The notes beneath the pieces were generated by a model, which was not told where the DNA came from, did no database searches, and saw only the letters and a list, made by a program, of their open reading frames with translations. From positions 2,150,001 to 2,214,000 of the forward strand of contig NZ_JADBEC010000001.1 in NCBI RefSeq assembly GCF_014873945.1: a stretch of DNA of 64,000 bases, in the 5' to 3' direction. Shown here in pieces: positions 27,164 through 37,237 of the stretch; the first letter of the stretch is position 1, and every line of letters starts with the position of its first letter. The position numbers and the translations under genes are program-made. Origin of the DNA: Rhizobium viscosum. Its GTDB lineage: Bacteria > Pseudomonadota > Alphaproteobacteria > Rhizobiales > Rhizobiaceae.

Positions 27164-27943
27164 ATGGTTGAACTCGCTCTCCCCAAGAATTCCCAGATGC
27201 GCGAAGGCAAGGTGTGGCCGAAGCCGGCGGGTGCCAAGAACACCCGTGAGTTCCGCGTCTATCGCTGGAGCCCGGATGACGGCCAGAACCCGTCGATCGA
27301 CACGTTCTATGTCGATGTCGACGATTGCGGGCCGATGGTTCTTGATGCGCTTCTCTACATCAAGAACAAGATCGATCCGACGCTGACGCTGCGCCGTTCC
27401 TGTCGTGAAGGCATTTGCGGTTCTTGCGCGATGAATATCGACGGCACGAATACGCTCGCCTGCACCAAGGGCATGGACGACATAAAGGGCACGGTGAAGA
27501 TCTACCCGCTGCCGCATATGCCTGTCGTCAAGGATCTGGTTCCGGATCTCAGCAATTTCTACGCCCAGCATCGCTCCATCGAGCCCTGGCTGAAGACGGT
27601 TTCGCCGACGCCCGCCAAGGAATGGAAGCAGAGCCATGAAGATCGTCAGAAGCTCGACGGTCTCTATGAGTGCATCCTGTGTGCCTGCTGCTCGACCTCC
27701 TGTCCGAGCTACTGGTGGAACGGCGACCGCTATCTCGGACCGGCCGTGCTGCTGCAGGCCTATCGCTGGCTGATCGATAGCCGTGACGAAGCGACCGGCG
27801 AGCGCCTCGACAATCTCGAGGATCCGTTCCGCCTTTATCGTTGCCACACGATCATGAACTGCGCGCAGACCTGCCCGAAGGGTCTGAACCCGGCCAAGGC
27901 GATCGCCGAAATCAAGAAGATGATGGTCGAGCGTCGCGTGTGA
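27164..27943 (+). CDS. sdhB: succinate dehydrogenase iron-sulfur subunit
   Basis: Electron-transfer subunit with three clusters, 259 residues. The [2Fe-2S] ligands are in [16 protein letters not shown], with a fourth Cys in NTLAC. The [4Fe-4S] and [3Fe-4S] sites are [12 protein letters not shown] and [17 protein letters not shown]. Last gene of the operon. Confidence 0.98.
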   Translation: MVELALPKNSQMREGKVWPKPAGAKNTREFRVYRWSPDDGQNPSIDTFYVDVDDCGPMVLDALLYIKNKIDPTLTLRRSCREGICGSCAMNIDGTNTLACTKGMDDIKGTVKIYPLPHMPVVKDLVPDLSNFYAQHRSIEPWLKTVSPTPAKEWKQSHEDRQKLDGLYECILCACCSTSCPSYWWNGDRYLGPAVLLQAYRWLIDSRDEATGERLDNLEDPFRLYRCHTIMNCAQTCPKGLNPAKAIAEIKKMMVERRV

Positions 27944-28218
27944 GCGTCGACGCCTCCATCGAATTCAATTGAGCGTTATCTCGACTTCGCCGAACGGATC
28001 GAACTTAATCAAGAACGCGACGGCCGGGTACAACACCTTGCTGACATATTTTATCAGCAAGAAGTCCGGCGAGCGGTCGGTTGAATTGTGCCGGCTTCGC
28101 CATAGGTGTCACGAAGGCCGATTTGCATTGTGCTGACTTGATTAACCAAAGTGAAATACGGTAATTCGAACCTAGAATTGAAATATCTCTGCGGTTGAGA
28201 CGGACATTCGGGAGCTTG
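27944..28218. other. 275-bp gap between sdhB and the lipoprotein gene
   Basis: No convincing gene is present; a short minus-strand frame here (28005-28286) overlaps the lipoprotein start and has no coding character. A hairpin TTGCTGA-N9-TCAGCAA (28038-28060) could be a weak end of the sdh transcript, though it has no T tail. The last 90 bp are AT-rich and likely contain the promoter of the lipoprotein gene. Confidence 0.4.
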
Positions 28219-28728
28219 ATGATGCAGTTGCGATATGTGGTGACGGGTCTAACGGCCGCTCTGGCCTTGGCGGGATGCCAGCGCACCTCATATGACTATA
28301 GCAGTAACAGCGCACCTCCGCCGCTGACGGCGCAGCCGGTACCCTCCGTGCAGGGCGGCCAGCTTCCGCCTCCGACCGGACAATTTCCTGCCGCTCCGAC
28401 CTCGACGGCGCCGACGGCGGGTGTTCAGCCGGGTGGCGCAGCGCCCGCGACCTCTCTTGATGTTACCAAGGAATCGATGGTCGGCAGCTGGCGCGTCAAC
28501 GGCACCTGCGACATGTTCCTGACGCTCACCAATCTCGGCAGCGGCTCGCGGGGCGGTACGCGCGGCTGCGTCGGCGAGCTGACGGCGATGGGTTCCTGGG
28601 AAGTGTCCGGCAAACAGGTTCTGCTCAAGGACCGCAGCGGCAACCAGATCGGTTCCGTCTACAAGGTTGCCGACAACAGCTTCAATGGCCAGACCTCGAC
28701 CGGGCAGCCGATCACCCTCAGCCGGTAA
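28219..28728 (+). CDS. Omp19-like outer-membrane lipoprotein (AprI/Inh protease inhibitor domain)
   Basis: About 169 residues. The signal peptide ends in lipobox LAGC with Cys20, followed by a long Pro/Ala/Gln-rich linker (about 28-80). The C-terminal domain (about 88-169) has SMVGSWRVN, two cysteines (GTCDMF and RGCVGEL), and ends [15 protein letters not shown]. This closely recalls Brucella Omp19, whose end also reads GQT-TGQA-TLSR and which inhibits proteases. The start may be ATG 28219 or 28222; GGGAG upstream fits both. Confidence 0.85.
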   Translation: MMQLRYVVTGLTAALALAGCQRTSYDYSSNSAPPPLTAQPVPSVQGGQLPPPTGQFPAAPTSTAPTAGVQPGGAAPATSLDVTKESMVGSWRVNGTCDMFLTLTNLGSGSRGGTRGCVGELTAMGSWEVSGKQVLLKDRSGNQIGSVYKVADNSFNGQTSTGQPITLSR

Positions 28729-28734
28729 GACAGT

Positions 28735-28752
28735 CCGGCGGGGTTCCGCCGG
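28735..28752 (+). terminator. hairpin between the lipoprotein gene and zapE
   Basis: CCGGCGG (28735-28741) pairs with CCGCCGG (28746-28752) around GGTT, seven bases after the stop. There is no T tract, so it may be an mRNA 3'-end stabiliser rather than a full terminator. Confidence 0.4.
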
Positions 28753-28776
28753 TTACGCATAGGCGGACAAGCCCTC

Positions 28777-29940
28777 ATGCAGCCAATGCCAGACTATTCG
28801 CTCAGCGTCACCGAGCAGCTCAAATCGCTGACCGCATCGGGGACGTTGCAGGTTGATTCTGCCCAGATGGATGTGGCCAAGTGCCTCGACCGGGTGCTTG
28901 CCGCTCTCAAGCGAAAGCGTCCTGCCTCCAAAAGCAGCGCGCTTGGCTGGCTGTTTGCATCCAAGAAGAAGACCGAGGCCGGTATTAGGGGCCTCTATAT
29001 CCACGGCAGCGTCGGGCGCGGCAAGACGATGCTCATGGACATGTTCTTCCAAATGGCGCCCTGTCGGAAAAAGCGGCGCGCGCATTTCCATGAGTTCATG
29101 GCCGATGTGCACAATCGCATCGCCGCCCACCGGCAAAAGCTGAAGAACGGCGAGACGAAGCAGGCCGATCCGATGCCGCCGGTCGCCGCTGCCCTTTTCG
29201 AGGAAGCGGAACTTCTCTGCTTCGACGAATTCACGGTCACCGATATCGCCGATGCGATGATCCTGTCGCGGCTATTTTCCGAGCTTTTCGCGCGCGGCTG
29301 CGTGCTTGTGGCGACCTCGAATGTCGAGCCGGACAATCTCTATTGGGAGGGCCTCAATCGCGGGCTTTTCCTGCCTTTCGTCGGTCTCCTCAAAAGACAT
29401 GTCGAGATCGTCTCGCTCGATTCGCCGACCGACTACCGGATGGAGAAGCTGAACAGTCAGCCGGTCTACCTCATCCCGATCGATGAGCGCACTGACATGG
29501 CGATGGATGCGTCCTGGACGCAGGCGCTGCACGGTCGCAAGGCGCAGCCGACGGAAATTGCCATGAAGGGGCGGGCAATCCATGTGCCGTTCGCCGTCGA
29601 TCGCATGGCACGCTTTTCCTTCTCCGATCTCTGCGAAAAGCCGCTGGGTGCTGCCGATTTCCTGGCCATCGCCGAACGCTTCGATACGATCTTCCTCGAT
29701 CACATTCCCTTGCTCGGTCCTGAAAAGCGGAACCAGATCAAGCGCTTCATCATTCTGATCGATACGCTCTACGATCATGGCACCCGCCTTTATGCTTCCG
29801 CCGCCGCCATGCCCGAGGAACTGCTCATCGAAAGATGCGGCACCGAAGGTTTTGAATTCGATCGTACGGCATCTCGTCTTTTTGAGATGAGAAGCGCCGA
29901 ATATCTTGCGGCGCATCACGAACGGCGGGCTGCCGAGTAA
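28777..29940 (+). CDS. zapE: cell division protein ZapE (AFG1-like AAA ATPase)
   Basis: A 387-residue AAA ATPase of the AFG1/ZapE family. The P-loop GSVGRGKTMLMD starts at 77, followed by the family blocks RRAHFHEFMADVH, ELLCFDEFTVTDIADAMI (Walker B) and LVATSNVEPDNLY (sensor 1). In E. coli ZapE modulates FtsZ rings under stress; the eukaryotic relative acts in mitochondrial protein quality control. In alphaproteobacteria it commonly lies just upstream of mdh, as here. Confidence 0.93.
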   Translation: MQPMPDYSLSVTEQLKSLTASGTLQVDSAQMDVAKCLDRVLAALKRKRPASKSSALGWLFASKKKTEAGIRGLYIHGSVGRGKTMLMDMFFQMAPCRKKRRAHFHEFMADVHNRIAAHRQKLKNGETKQADPMPPVAAALFEEAELLCFDEFTVTDIADAMILSRLFSELFARGCVLVATSNVEPDNLYWEGLNRGLFLPFVGLLKRHVEIVSLDSPTDYRMEKLNSQPVYLIPIDERTDMAMDASWTQALHGRKAQPTEIAMKGRAIHVPFAVDRMARFSFSDLCEKPLGAADFLAIAERFDTIFLDHIPLLGPEKRNQIKRFIILIDTLYDHGTRLYASAAAMPEELLIERCGTEGFEFDRTASRLFEMRSAEYLAAHHERRAAE

Positions 29941-29959
29941 CACTTTGGTGACAATTGAT

Positions 29960-29975
29960 CTTACGTTTACGTAAG
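29960..29975. promoter_or_regulatory. 16-bp palindrome CTTACGTTTACGTAAG upstream of mdh
   Basis: The six outer bases on each side are perfectly inverted (CTTACG/CGTAAG). It lies 20 bp after zapE and 140 bp before mdh. The ACGTNNACGT pattern recalls operators of MerR-type regulators of the LiuR kind, by memory only. It could alternatively be a small hairpin ending the zapE transcript, since AATTTTAATAT follows. Confidence 0.4.
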
Positions 29976-30096
29976 AATTTTAATATCTAAACGATTGAAA
30001 TTGCTGCACCAAAAATAATGGATTGCCATTTTTTGGCTTTGGGTCTATGCGATTGCGGCATTGGGCGATGCCCGCGCGTCGCCCGACGGATTTTGA

Positions 30097-31077
<981 letters not shown>

Positions 31078-31113
31078 TCGGTGCGCTGACGTTATCGAAA
31101 TAGGGACAAACCC

Positions 31114-32307
31114 ATGAACATTCATGAATATCAGGCCAAGGCTCTGCTGAAGACCTATGGCGCGCCGGTTGCGCAGGGTGTGGCTATCCTCAAGGTTGAA
31201 GAAGCCGAGGCTGCCGCCAAGTCGCTTCCTGGTCCGCTCTACGTGGTCAAGAGCCAGATCCATGCGGGCGGCCGCGGCAAGGGCAAGTTCAAGGAGCTCG
31301 GCCCGGATGCCAAGGGCGGTGTCCGTCTCGCCAAGTCGATCGACGAAGTCGTTGCGCATGCCAAGGAAATGCTTGGCAATACGCTGGTAACCGCGCAGAC
31401 CGGCGAAGCCGGCAAGCAGGTCAATCGCCTCTACATCGAAGACGGTGCCGACATTGCTCGCGAGCTCTATTGCTCGCTCCTGGTCGACCGCTCGGTCGGC
31501 AAGGTAGCCTTTGTCGTTTCGACCGAAGGCGGCATGGATATCGAAGCAGTCGCCCACGACACGCCTGAGAAGATCCACACGATCGCCATCGATCCGGAAG
31601 CTGGTGTGACGGCTGCCGACGTTGCCGCAATCACCAAGGCACTTCAACTCGATGGTGCAGCCGCCGAAGACGCCAAGACGCTCTTCCCGGCGCTCTACAA
31701 GGCTTTCGGCGAGAAGGACATGGCCCTGCTCGAGGTCAACCCGCTGATCGTCATGAAGGATGGCCACCTGCGCGTCCTCGACGCAAAGATGTCTTTCGAC
31801 GGCAACGCTCTTTTCCGTCACGATGACGTCAAGACGCTGCGCGACGAGACGGAAGAAGACGCCAAGGAAATCGAGGCCTCCAAGTGGGATCTCGCTTACG
31901 TAGCGCTCGACGGCAATATCGGCTGCATGGTCAACGGCGCCGGCCTTGCCATGGCGACGATGGACATCATCAAGCTCTACGGCAAGGAGCCGGCAAACTT
32001 CTGCGACGTCGGCGGCGGTGCTGGCAAGGAGAAGGTTGCTGCGGCCTTCAAGATCATCACGGCTGACCCCAAGGTCGAAGGCATTCTCGTCAACATCTTC
32101 GGCGGCATCATGAAATGCGATGTCATTGCCGAGGGCGTCATTGCCGCGGTCAAGGAAGTCGGTCTCAAGGTTCCGCTCGTCGTTCGCCTCGAAGGCACCA
32201 ATGTCGAGCTCGGCAAGAAGATCCTGAACGAGTCGGGTCTGGCGATCACGGCGGCTGACGATCTCGACGATGCGGCCAAGAAGATCGTCGCTGCGATCAA
32301 CGGTTGA
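31114..32307 (+). CDS. sucC: succinyl-CoA synthetase beta subunit (ADP-forming)
   Basis: Nucleotide-binding ATP-grasp subunit that with SucD converts succinyl-CoA to succinate, making ATP. The 397-residue protein begins [19 protein letters not shown], the family signature, and has [15 protein letters not shown] and the C-terminal CoA-ligase part [15 protein letters not shown]. It is separated from sucD by one small gene whose start lies 8 bp after its stop. Confidence 0.98.
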   Translation: MNIHEYQAKALLKTYGAPVAQGVAILKVEEAEAAAKSLPGPLYVVKSQIHAGGRGKGKFKELGPDAKGGVRLAKSIDEVVAHAKEMLGNTLVTAQTGEAGKQVNRLYIEDGADIARELYCSLLVDRSVGKVAFVVSTEGGMDIEAVAHDTPEKIHTIAIDPEAGVTAADVAAITKALQLDGAAAEDAKTLFPALYKAFGEKDMALLEVNPLIVMKDGHLRVLDAKMSFDGNALFRHDDVKTLRDETEEDAKEIEASKWDLAYVALDGNIGCMVNGAGLAMATMDIIKLYGKEPANFCDVGGGAGKEKVAAAFKIITADPKVEGILVNIFGGIMKCDVIAEGVIAAVKEVGLKVPLVVRLEGTNVELGKKILNESGLAITAADDLDDAAKKIVAAING

Positions 32308-32315
32308 GAACGGTC

Positions 32316-32807
32316 ATGGCTTTCCAGTCCACGCCTAGTGCTGCTCATCTCCGCCTCGATGCCTTCTCCGGTGTCTGGGAAGGGGAAGAGCATGTCGCGG
32401 CTTCGGCGTGGACGAAGGAAGGCAAGGCCAGCGCTTCGCTTTCTGGCGAGGCGCTGTTCGGCGGATTTTTCCTCGAGCAGCGTTACTGTCAGATGCGCGG
32501 CGGCGAAGTTTCCTTCGAAGCCCGCAATGTTTTCGGTTTCGATAGTTCGGACCAGGCTTACAAGCTCTACCAGTTCGACAGCGTCGGTTTTGCTCCGCCC
32601 ACCCCGGCTTCCGGCGCGTGGAATGGCGATGAACTCGTGCTGATCAAGACTTCTCCGCGTGGCAGGCAGCGCACCGCGTTCACATTTGAAAATGAAGACT
32701 GCTACCGGATGGGCGTCAGCTTTTCGCCTGCAGGCAGCGATACTTGGCAGGAGGTCGTCAGCGGCATCTATCGTCGCGCGTCCCTCACGTCTTCCAACCT
32801 CTCCTAG
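32316..32807 (+). CDS. DUF1579-like protein inserted between sucC and sucD
   Basis: A 163-residue soluble protein resembling the DUF1579 family, which has a lipocalin-like beta-barrel look. It carries an N-terminal [14 protein letters not shown], a middle [19 protein letters not shown], and alternating short strands thereafter. There is no signal peptide. ATG 32316 is preferred over TTG 32304, which overlaps the sucC stop. Function unknown. Packing (8 bp after sucC, 13 bp before sucD) means it is co-transcribed with succinyl-CoA synthetase. Confidence 0.8.
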   Translation: MAFQSTPSAAHLRLDAFSGVWEGEEHVAASAWTKEGKASASLSGEALFGGFFLEQRYCQMRGGEVSFEARNVFGFDSSDQAYKLYQFDSVGFAPPTPASGAWNGDELVLIKTSPRGRQRTAFTFENEDCYRMGVSFSPAGSDTWQEVVSGIYRRASLTSSNLS

Positions 32808-32820
32808 ACAAAGGCCTCGC

Positions 32821-33723
32821 ATGTCTATTCTCGTCAACAAAGACACCAAGATCCTTGTTCAGGGTCTGACCGGCAAAACCGGTACATTCCACACCGAACA
32901 GGCGCTTGCTTATTACGGCACGCAGATGGTCGGCGGTATTCACCCGAAGAAGGGCGGCGAAACCTGGACCGGTTCCAAGGGCGAAAGCCTGCCGATCTTC
33001 GCTACCGTTGCCGAAGGCAAGGAAAAGACCGGCGCCGACGCGACCGTTATCTATGTTCCGCCGGCAGGTGCTGCCGATGCAATCATCGAGGCGATCGACG
33101 CCGAGATCCCGTTCATCACCTGCATCACCGAAGGCATCCCGGTCATGGACATGGTTCGCGTCAAGGCTCGCCTCGACCGCTCCAAGTCGCGCCTGCTCGG
33201 ACCGAACTGCCCGGGCATCCTGACGCCGGAAGAATGCAAGATCGGCATCATGCCGGGCTCGATCTTCCGCAAGGGTTCGGTTGGTATCGTTTCCCGCTCG
33301 GGCACGCTGACCTACGAAGCCGTCTTCCAGACCTCCAACGAAGGTCTCGGCCAGACGACGGCTGTCGGCATCGGGGGTGACCCGGTCAAGGGCACCGAAT
33401 TCATCGACGTGCTCGAAATGTTCCTGGCCGACGAAGCCACGACCTCGATCATCATGATCGGCGAGATCGGCGGCTCGGCTGAAGAAGACGCAGCGCAGTT
33501 CCTCAAGGACGAAGCCAAGAAGGGCCGCAAGAAGCCGATGGCCGGCTTCATCGCTGGCCGTACCGCGCCGAAGGGCCGCACCATGGGCCATGCCGGTGCT
33601 GTGGTTTCCGGCGGCAAGGGTGACGCGGAATCGAAGATCGCGGCGATGGAATCGGCAGGCATCAAGGTGTCGCCATCTCCGGCTCGCCTCGGCAAGACGC
33701 TGGTTGAAGTCCTCAAGGGCTAA
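32821..33723 (+). CDS. sucD: succinyl-CoA synthetase alpha subunit
   Basis: CoA-binding subunit carrying the phosphohistidine intermediate, His257 in [11 protein letters not shown]. The 300-residue protein starts [20 protein letters not shown] and includes [23 protein letters not shown] 32821 matches the family start; upstream in-frame codons lie within the preceding gene. Confidence 0.98.
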   Translation: MSILVNKDTKILVQGLTGKTGTFHTEQALAYYGTQMVGGIHPKKGGETWTGSKGESLPIFATVAEGKEKTGADATVIYVPPAGAADAIIEAIDAEIPFITCITEGIPVMDMVRVKARLDRSKSRLLGPNCPGILTPEECKIGIMPGSIFRKGSVGIVSRSGTLTYEAVFQTSNEGLGQTTAVGIGGDPVKGTEFIDVLEMFLADEATTSIIMIGEIGGSAEEDAAQFLKDEAKKGRKKPMAGFIAGRTAPKGRTMGHAGAVVSGGKGDAESKIAAMESAGIKVSPSPARLGKTLVEVLKG

Positions 33724-33737
33724 ACCAACTTACATCT

Positions 33738-33771
33738 CCGGGCGGAGGAACGGCATCCGACCTTCGCCCGG
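33738..33771 (+). other. hairpin in the sucD-sucA gap
   Basis: CCGGGCG (33738-33744) pairs with CGCCCGG (33765-33771) 14 bp after the sucD stop, followed by CTCTCCATTTC. The tail is only moderately T-rich, so partial termination or mRNA processing between sucCD and sucA is possible. Confidence 0.45.
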
Positions 33772-33857
33772 CTCTCCATTTCAATCAGGATGCGCCGCGG
33801 ACAGGCGGCAATCGGAATGCGGCAGCCGGCGATGAAGCCGGCAAATTCATCTAAGTC

Positions 33858-33891
33858 AGGAGGCGGACGGAAGCGTCCGCGTAACACCATG
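33858..33891 (+). promoter_or_regulatory. split ribosome-binding site of sucA: AGGAGG, hairpin, ATG
   Basis: A perfect AGGAGG (33858-33863) lies 25 bases from the sucA ATG (33889), too far for normal initiation. Between them GCGGACG (33863-33869) pairs with CGTCCGC (33874-33880) around GAAG. Folding the hairpin would bring the SD to within about 8 unpaired bases (GTAACACC) of the start. Confidence 0.6.
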
Positions 33892-36873
33892 GCACGGCAA
33901 GAAGCCAACGAGCAATTTCAGATCACCTCGTTTCTGGATGGCGCCAATGCTGCCTATATCGAGCAGCTCTACGCCCGTTATGAAGACGATCCAAACTCGG
34001 TAGACGACCAGTGGCGGTCCTTCTTCAAGGCGCTGGAAGACGATCCTGCTGATGTGAAGAAGGCGGCGAAGGGCGCTTCCTGGCGCAAGAAGAACTGGCC
34101 GCTGCAGGCAAACGGCGATCTCGTCTCAGCGCTCGATGGCGACTGGGGCATCGTCGAAAAGGTCATCGAGACCAAAGTAAAGGCGAAGGCCGAAGCCGCC
34201 GGTCAGCCGGCAGGCGCCGCCGACGTGCTGCAGGCGACGCGCGATTCCGTCCGCGCTATCATGATGATCCGTGCCTATCGCATGCGCGGCCACCTGCACG
34301 CCAAGCTCGATCCGCTCGGCATTGCTGCCGCGGTCGAAGATTATCACGAGCTTTCGCCCGAAAATTACGGCTTCACGGCTGCCGACTACGATCGCAAGAT
34401 CTTCATCGATAATGTGCTCGGGCTCGAATATGCGACCCTTCGCGAGATGATCGAGATCCTCGAGCGCACCTATTGCTCGACCCTCGGCGTCGAATTCATG
34501 CATATCTCCAATCCGGAAGAAAAGGCATGGATCCAGGAACGCATCGAAGGTCCGGATAAGGGCGTTGCCTTCTCGGCCGAAGGCAAGAAGGCGATCCTCG
34601 CCAAGCTTGTCGAAGCCGAAGGTTATGAGCAGTTCCTGGACGTCAAGTTCAAGGGCACCAAGCGCTTCGGCCTTGACGGCGGTGAATCGCTGATCCCGGC
34701 GCTCGAACAGATCCTGAAGCGTGGCGGTCACCTCGGCCTCAAGGAAGCCGTTTTCGGCATGGCGCACCGCGGCCGCCTGAACGTGCTTTCCCAGGTCATG
34801 GGCAAGCCGCACCGCGCTATTTTCCACGAGTTCAAGGGCGGCTCCTACGCGCCTGACGAAGTCGAAGGTTCGGGCGACGTGAAGTACCATCTGGGTGCTT
34901 CCTCCGACCGCGAATTCGACGGCACCAAGGTGCACGTCTCGCTGACGGCAAACCCGTCGCATCTCGAAATCGTCGACCCCGTCGTCATGGGCAAGGCGCG
35001 CGCCAAGCAGGACATGAGCGCCACTGTCTGGGACGGCGACATCATTCCGCTGTCCGAACGCGCCAAGGTTCTGCCGCTGCTGATCCACGGCGACGCGGCC
35101 TTTGCCGGTCAGGGCGTCATTGCCGAAATCCTCGGTCTTTCCGGTCTGCGTGGCCACCGCGTTGCCGGCACGATGCACGTCATCATCAACAACCAGATCG
35201 GCTTCACCACGAACCCGGCCTTCTCGCGCTCGTCGCCCTATCCGTCCGACGTTGCCAAGATGATCGAAGCACCGATCCTGCACGTCAATGGCGACGATCC
35301 GGAAGCTGTGGTCTATGCGGCCAAGGTTGCGACCGAATTCCGCATGAAGTTCCACAAGCCTGTCGTGCTCGACATGTTCTGCTATCGCCGCTACGGCCAC
35401 AATGAAGGCGATGAGCCATCCTTCACGCAGCCGAAGATGTACAAGGTCATCCGTGGCCACAAGACGGTACTGCAGCTCTATGCGGACCGCCTCGTCCGCG
35501 AAGGCCTGCTGACCGACGGCGAAGTCGAAAAGATGAAGGCCGACTGGCGCGCCCATCTCGAGCAGGAGTTCGAAGCCGGCCAGCACTACAAGCCGAACAA
35601 GGCCGACTGGCTGGACGGCGAATGGTCCGGCCTGCGCACGGCTGACAATGCAGACGAACAGCGCCGCGGCAAGACCGCTGTGCCGATGAAGACGCTCAAG
35701 GATATCGGCCGCAAGCTGTCGGAGATTCCGGCGGGCTTCAACGCGCATCGCACGATCCAGCGTTTCATGGAAAACCGCGCCAACATGGTCCAGAGCGGCG
35801 AAGGCCTCGACTGGGCGATGGCGGAAGCGCTTGCTTTCGGTGCGCTTGTCGTCGAGGGCCACAAGATCCGTCTGTCCGGTCAGGATTGCGAACGCGGCAC
35901 CTTCTCGCAGCGTCATTCGGTTCTCTATGATCAGGAAACCGAAGAGCGCTACATCCCGCTCGCAAACCTGTCGCCGACGCAAGCTCGATACGAAGTCATC
36001 AACTCGATGCTTTCGGAAGAAGCCGTTCTCGGCTTCGAATACGGCTATTCGCTGGCTCGCCCGAATGCGCTGACGCTCTGGGAAGCCCAATTCGGCGACT
36101 TCGCAAACGGTGCGCAGGTCGTTTTCGACCAGTTCATCTCGTCTGGCGAACGCAAGTGGCTGCGCATGTCTGGCCTCGTCTGCCTGCTGCCGCACGGCTA
36201 TGAAGGCCAGGGTCCGGAACACTCGTCCGCCCGTCTGGAGCGTTATCTCCAGCTCTGCGCTGAGGATAACATGCAGGTCGCCAACGTTACGACGCCGGCG
36301 AACTACTTCCACATCCTGCGCCGCCAGCTGAAGCGCGATTTCCGCAAGCCGCTGATCCTGATGACGCCGAAGTCGCTGCTGCGCCACAAGCGTGCTGTCT
36401 CGACGCTTGCCGAAATGGCCGGCGAATCCTCCTTCCATCGTCTCCTGTGGGACGATGCCGAGGTCATCAAGGACGGTCCGATCAAGCTGCAGAAGGATGC
36501 CAAGATCCGTCGCGTCGTCATCTGCACCGGCAAGGTCTATTACGACCTGCTGGAAGAGCGCGAAAAGCGCGGCATCGACGACATCTATCTGCTGCGTATC
36601 GAACAGCTCTATCCGTTCCCGGCCAAGGCGCTCATCAACGAGCTGTCCCGCTTCCGGAACGCCGAGATGGTCTGGTGCCAGGAAGAGCCGAAAAACATGG
36701 GCGCCTGGTCGTTCATCGACCCGTATCTGGAATGGGTGCTTGCCCATATCGACGCGAAGTATCAGCGCGTTCGCTACACGGGTCGCCCGGCCGCCGCTTC
36801 GCCGGCAACGGGCCTGATGTCCAAGCATCTGTCGCAGCTCGCCGCGTTCCTCGAGGATGCGCTGGGCGGCTAA
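33889..36873 (+). CDS. sucA: 2-oxoglutarate dehydrogenase E1 component
   Basis: Thiamine-diphosphate enzyme decarboxylating 2-oxoglutarate and succinylating lipoyl-E2. It has 994 residues. The N-terminal E2-binding segment TSFLDGANAAYIEQLYARYE (about 12-31) is present. The core has FGMAHRGRLNVL, HGDAAFAGQGVI (ThDP/Mg region) and NNQIGFTTNP; the C-terminal transketolase part has GYEGQGPEHSSARLERYLQ. Start ATG 33889 (MARQEANEQF) matches relatives; an in-frame ATG at 33790 would add a basic, unconserved-looking leader. Confidence 0.97.
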   Translation: MARQEANEQFQITSFLDGANAAYIEQLYARYEDDPNSVDDQWRSFFKALEDDPADVKKAAKGASWRKKNWPLQANGDLVSALDGDWGIVEKVIETKVKAKAEAAGQPAGAADVLQATRDSVRAIMMIRAYRMRGHLHAKLDPLGIAAAVEDYHELSPENYGFTAADYDRKIFIDNVLGLEYATLREMIEILERTYCSTLGVEFMHISNPEEKAWIQERIEGPDKGVAFSAEGKKAILAKLVEAEGYEQFLDVKFKGTKRFGLDGGESLIPALEQILKRGGHLGLKEAVFGMAHRGRLNVLSQVMGKPHRAIFHEFKGGSYAPDEVEGSGDVKYHLGASSDREFDGTKVHVSLTANPSHLEIVDPVVMGKARAKQDMSATVWDGDIIPLSERAKVLPLLIHGDAAFAGQGVIAEILGLSGLRGHRVAGTMHVIINNQIGFTTNPAFSRSSPYPSDVAKMIEAPILHVNGDDPEAVVYAAKVATEFRMKFHKPVVLDMFCYRRYGHNEGDEPSFTQPKMYKVIRGHKTVLQLYADRLVREGLLTDGEVEKMKADWRAHLEQEFEAGQHYKPNKADWLDGEWSGLRTADNADEQRRGKTAVPMKTLKDIGRKLSEIPAGFNAHRTIQRFMENRANMVQSGEGLDWAMAEALAFGALVVEGHKIRLSGQDCERGTFSQRHSVLYDQETEERYIPLANLSPTQARYEVINSMLSEEAVLGFEYGYSLARPNALTLWEAQFGDFANGAQVVFDQFISSGERKWLRMSGLVCLLPHGYEGQGPEHSSARLERYLQLCAEDNMQVANVTTPANYFHILRRQLKRDFRKPLILMTPKSLLRHKRAVSTLAEMAGESSFHRLLWDDAEVIKDGPIKLQKDAKIRRVVICTGKVYYDLLEEREKRGIDDIYLLRIEQLYPFPAKALINELSRFRNAEMVWCQEEPKNMGAWSFIDPYLEWVLAHIDAKYQRVRYTGRPAAASPATGLMSKHLSQLAAFLEDALGG

Positions 36874-36888
36874 CGAAAGGGGAGCGCG

Positions 36889-37206
36889 ATGGCATATTTC
36901 TTCATGAGACTTGTGCCGCCGCGCCCCACGTTCCCGCATGACGGGACCGGGGAGGAAATGGCGGCGATGAAGCGCCATGCCGAATACTGGCACCAGAAGG
37001 CCCTGGCGGGATCGGCGATTGCCGTCGGTCCCGTTTTAGAGGCTGGAGGGTCTTTCGGCATCGCCATTGTCGAGGTCACGGATCAGGCGGCAGCCAAAGC
37101 GCTTGCCGATGCGGACCCGATCATCACTTCCGGTTTCGGTTTCCGTTTCGATGTCTCGCCGATGCCCTCAATCATTCTCCGGCCGCAGGCCGGGACCGCC
37201 ATCTAA
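36889..37206 (+). CDS. YciI-like protein between sucA and sucB
   Basis: A 105-residue protein of the YciI/dimeric alpha-beta-barrel type: MAYFFMRLVPPRP, then EEMAAMKRHAEYW (conserved His), AIAVGPVLEAGGSFGIAIVE and a C-terminal GFRFDVSPMPSIILRP. AAAGGGGAGCG precedes the ATG. It is only distantly similar to the YciI-like protein at 22336. Function unknown; location implies expression with the 2-oxoglutarate dehydrogenase subunits. Confidence 0.8.
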   Translation: MAYFFMRLVPPRPTFPHDGTGEEMAAMKRHAEYWHQKALAGSAIAVGPVLEAGGSFGIAIVEVTDQAAAKALADADPIITSGFGFRFDVSPMPSIILRPQAGTAI

Positions 37207-37237
37207 CACGATAACAAGCACAATCAGGATTTGAACA

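Noticed and set aside
28005..28286. A possible minus-strand gene of 93 codons after sdhB
   Set aside because: It overlaps the lipoprotein start, has no ribosome site and its composition does not match the coding bias of the neighbourhood.
33790..33888. N-terminal extension of sucA from an in-frame ATG
   Set aside because: The added residues are basic and low-complexity, the SD does not precede that ATG, and family members start at MARQ/MAKQ-like sequences.
34126..36993. A 955-codon open frame on the minus strand
   Set aside because: It is antisense to sucA. Codon bias with few TAA/TAG-complementary codons leaves the opposite strand open; its product is low in recognisable motifs and sucA is certain.
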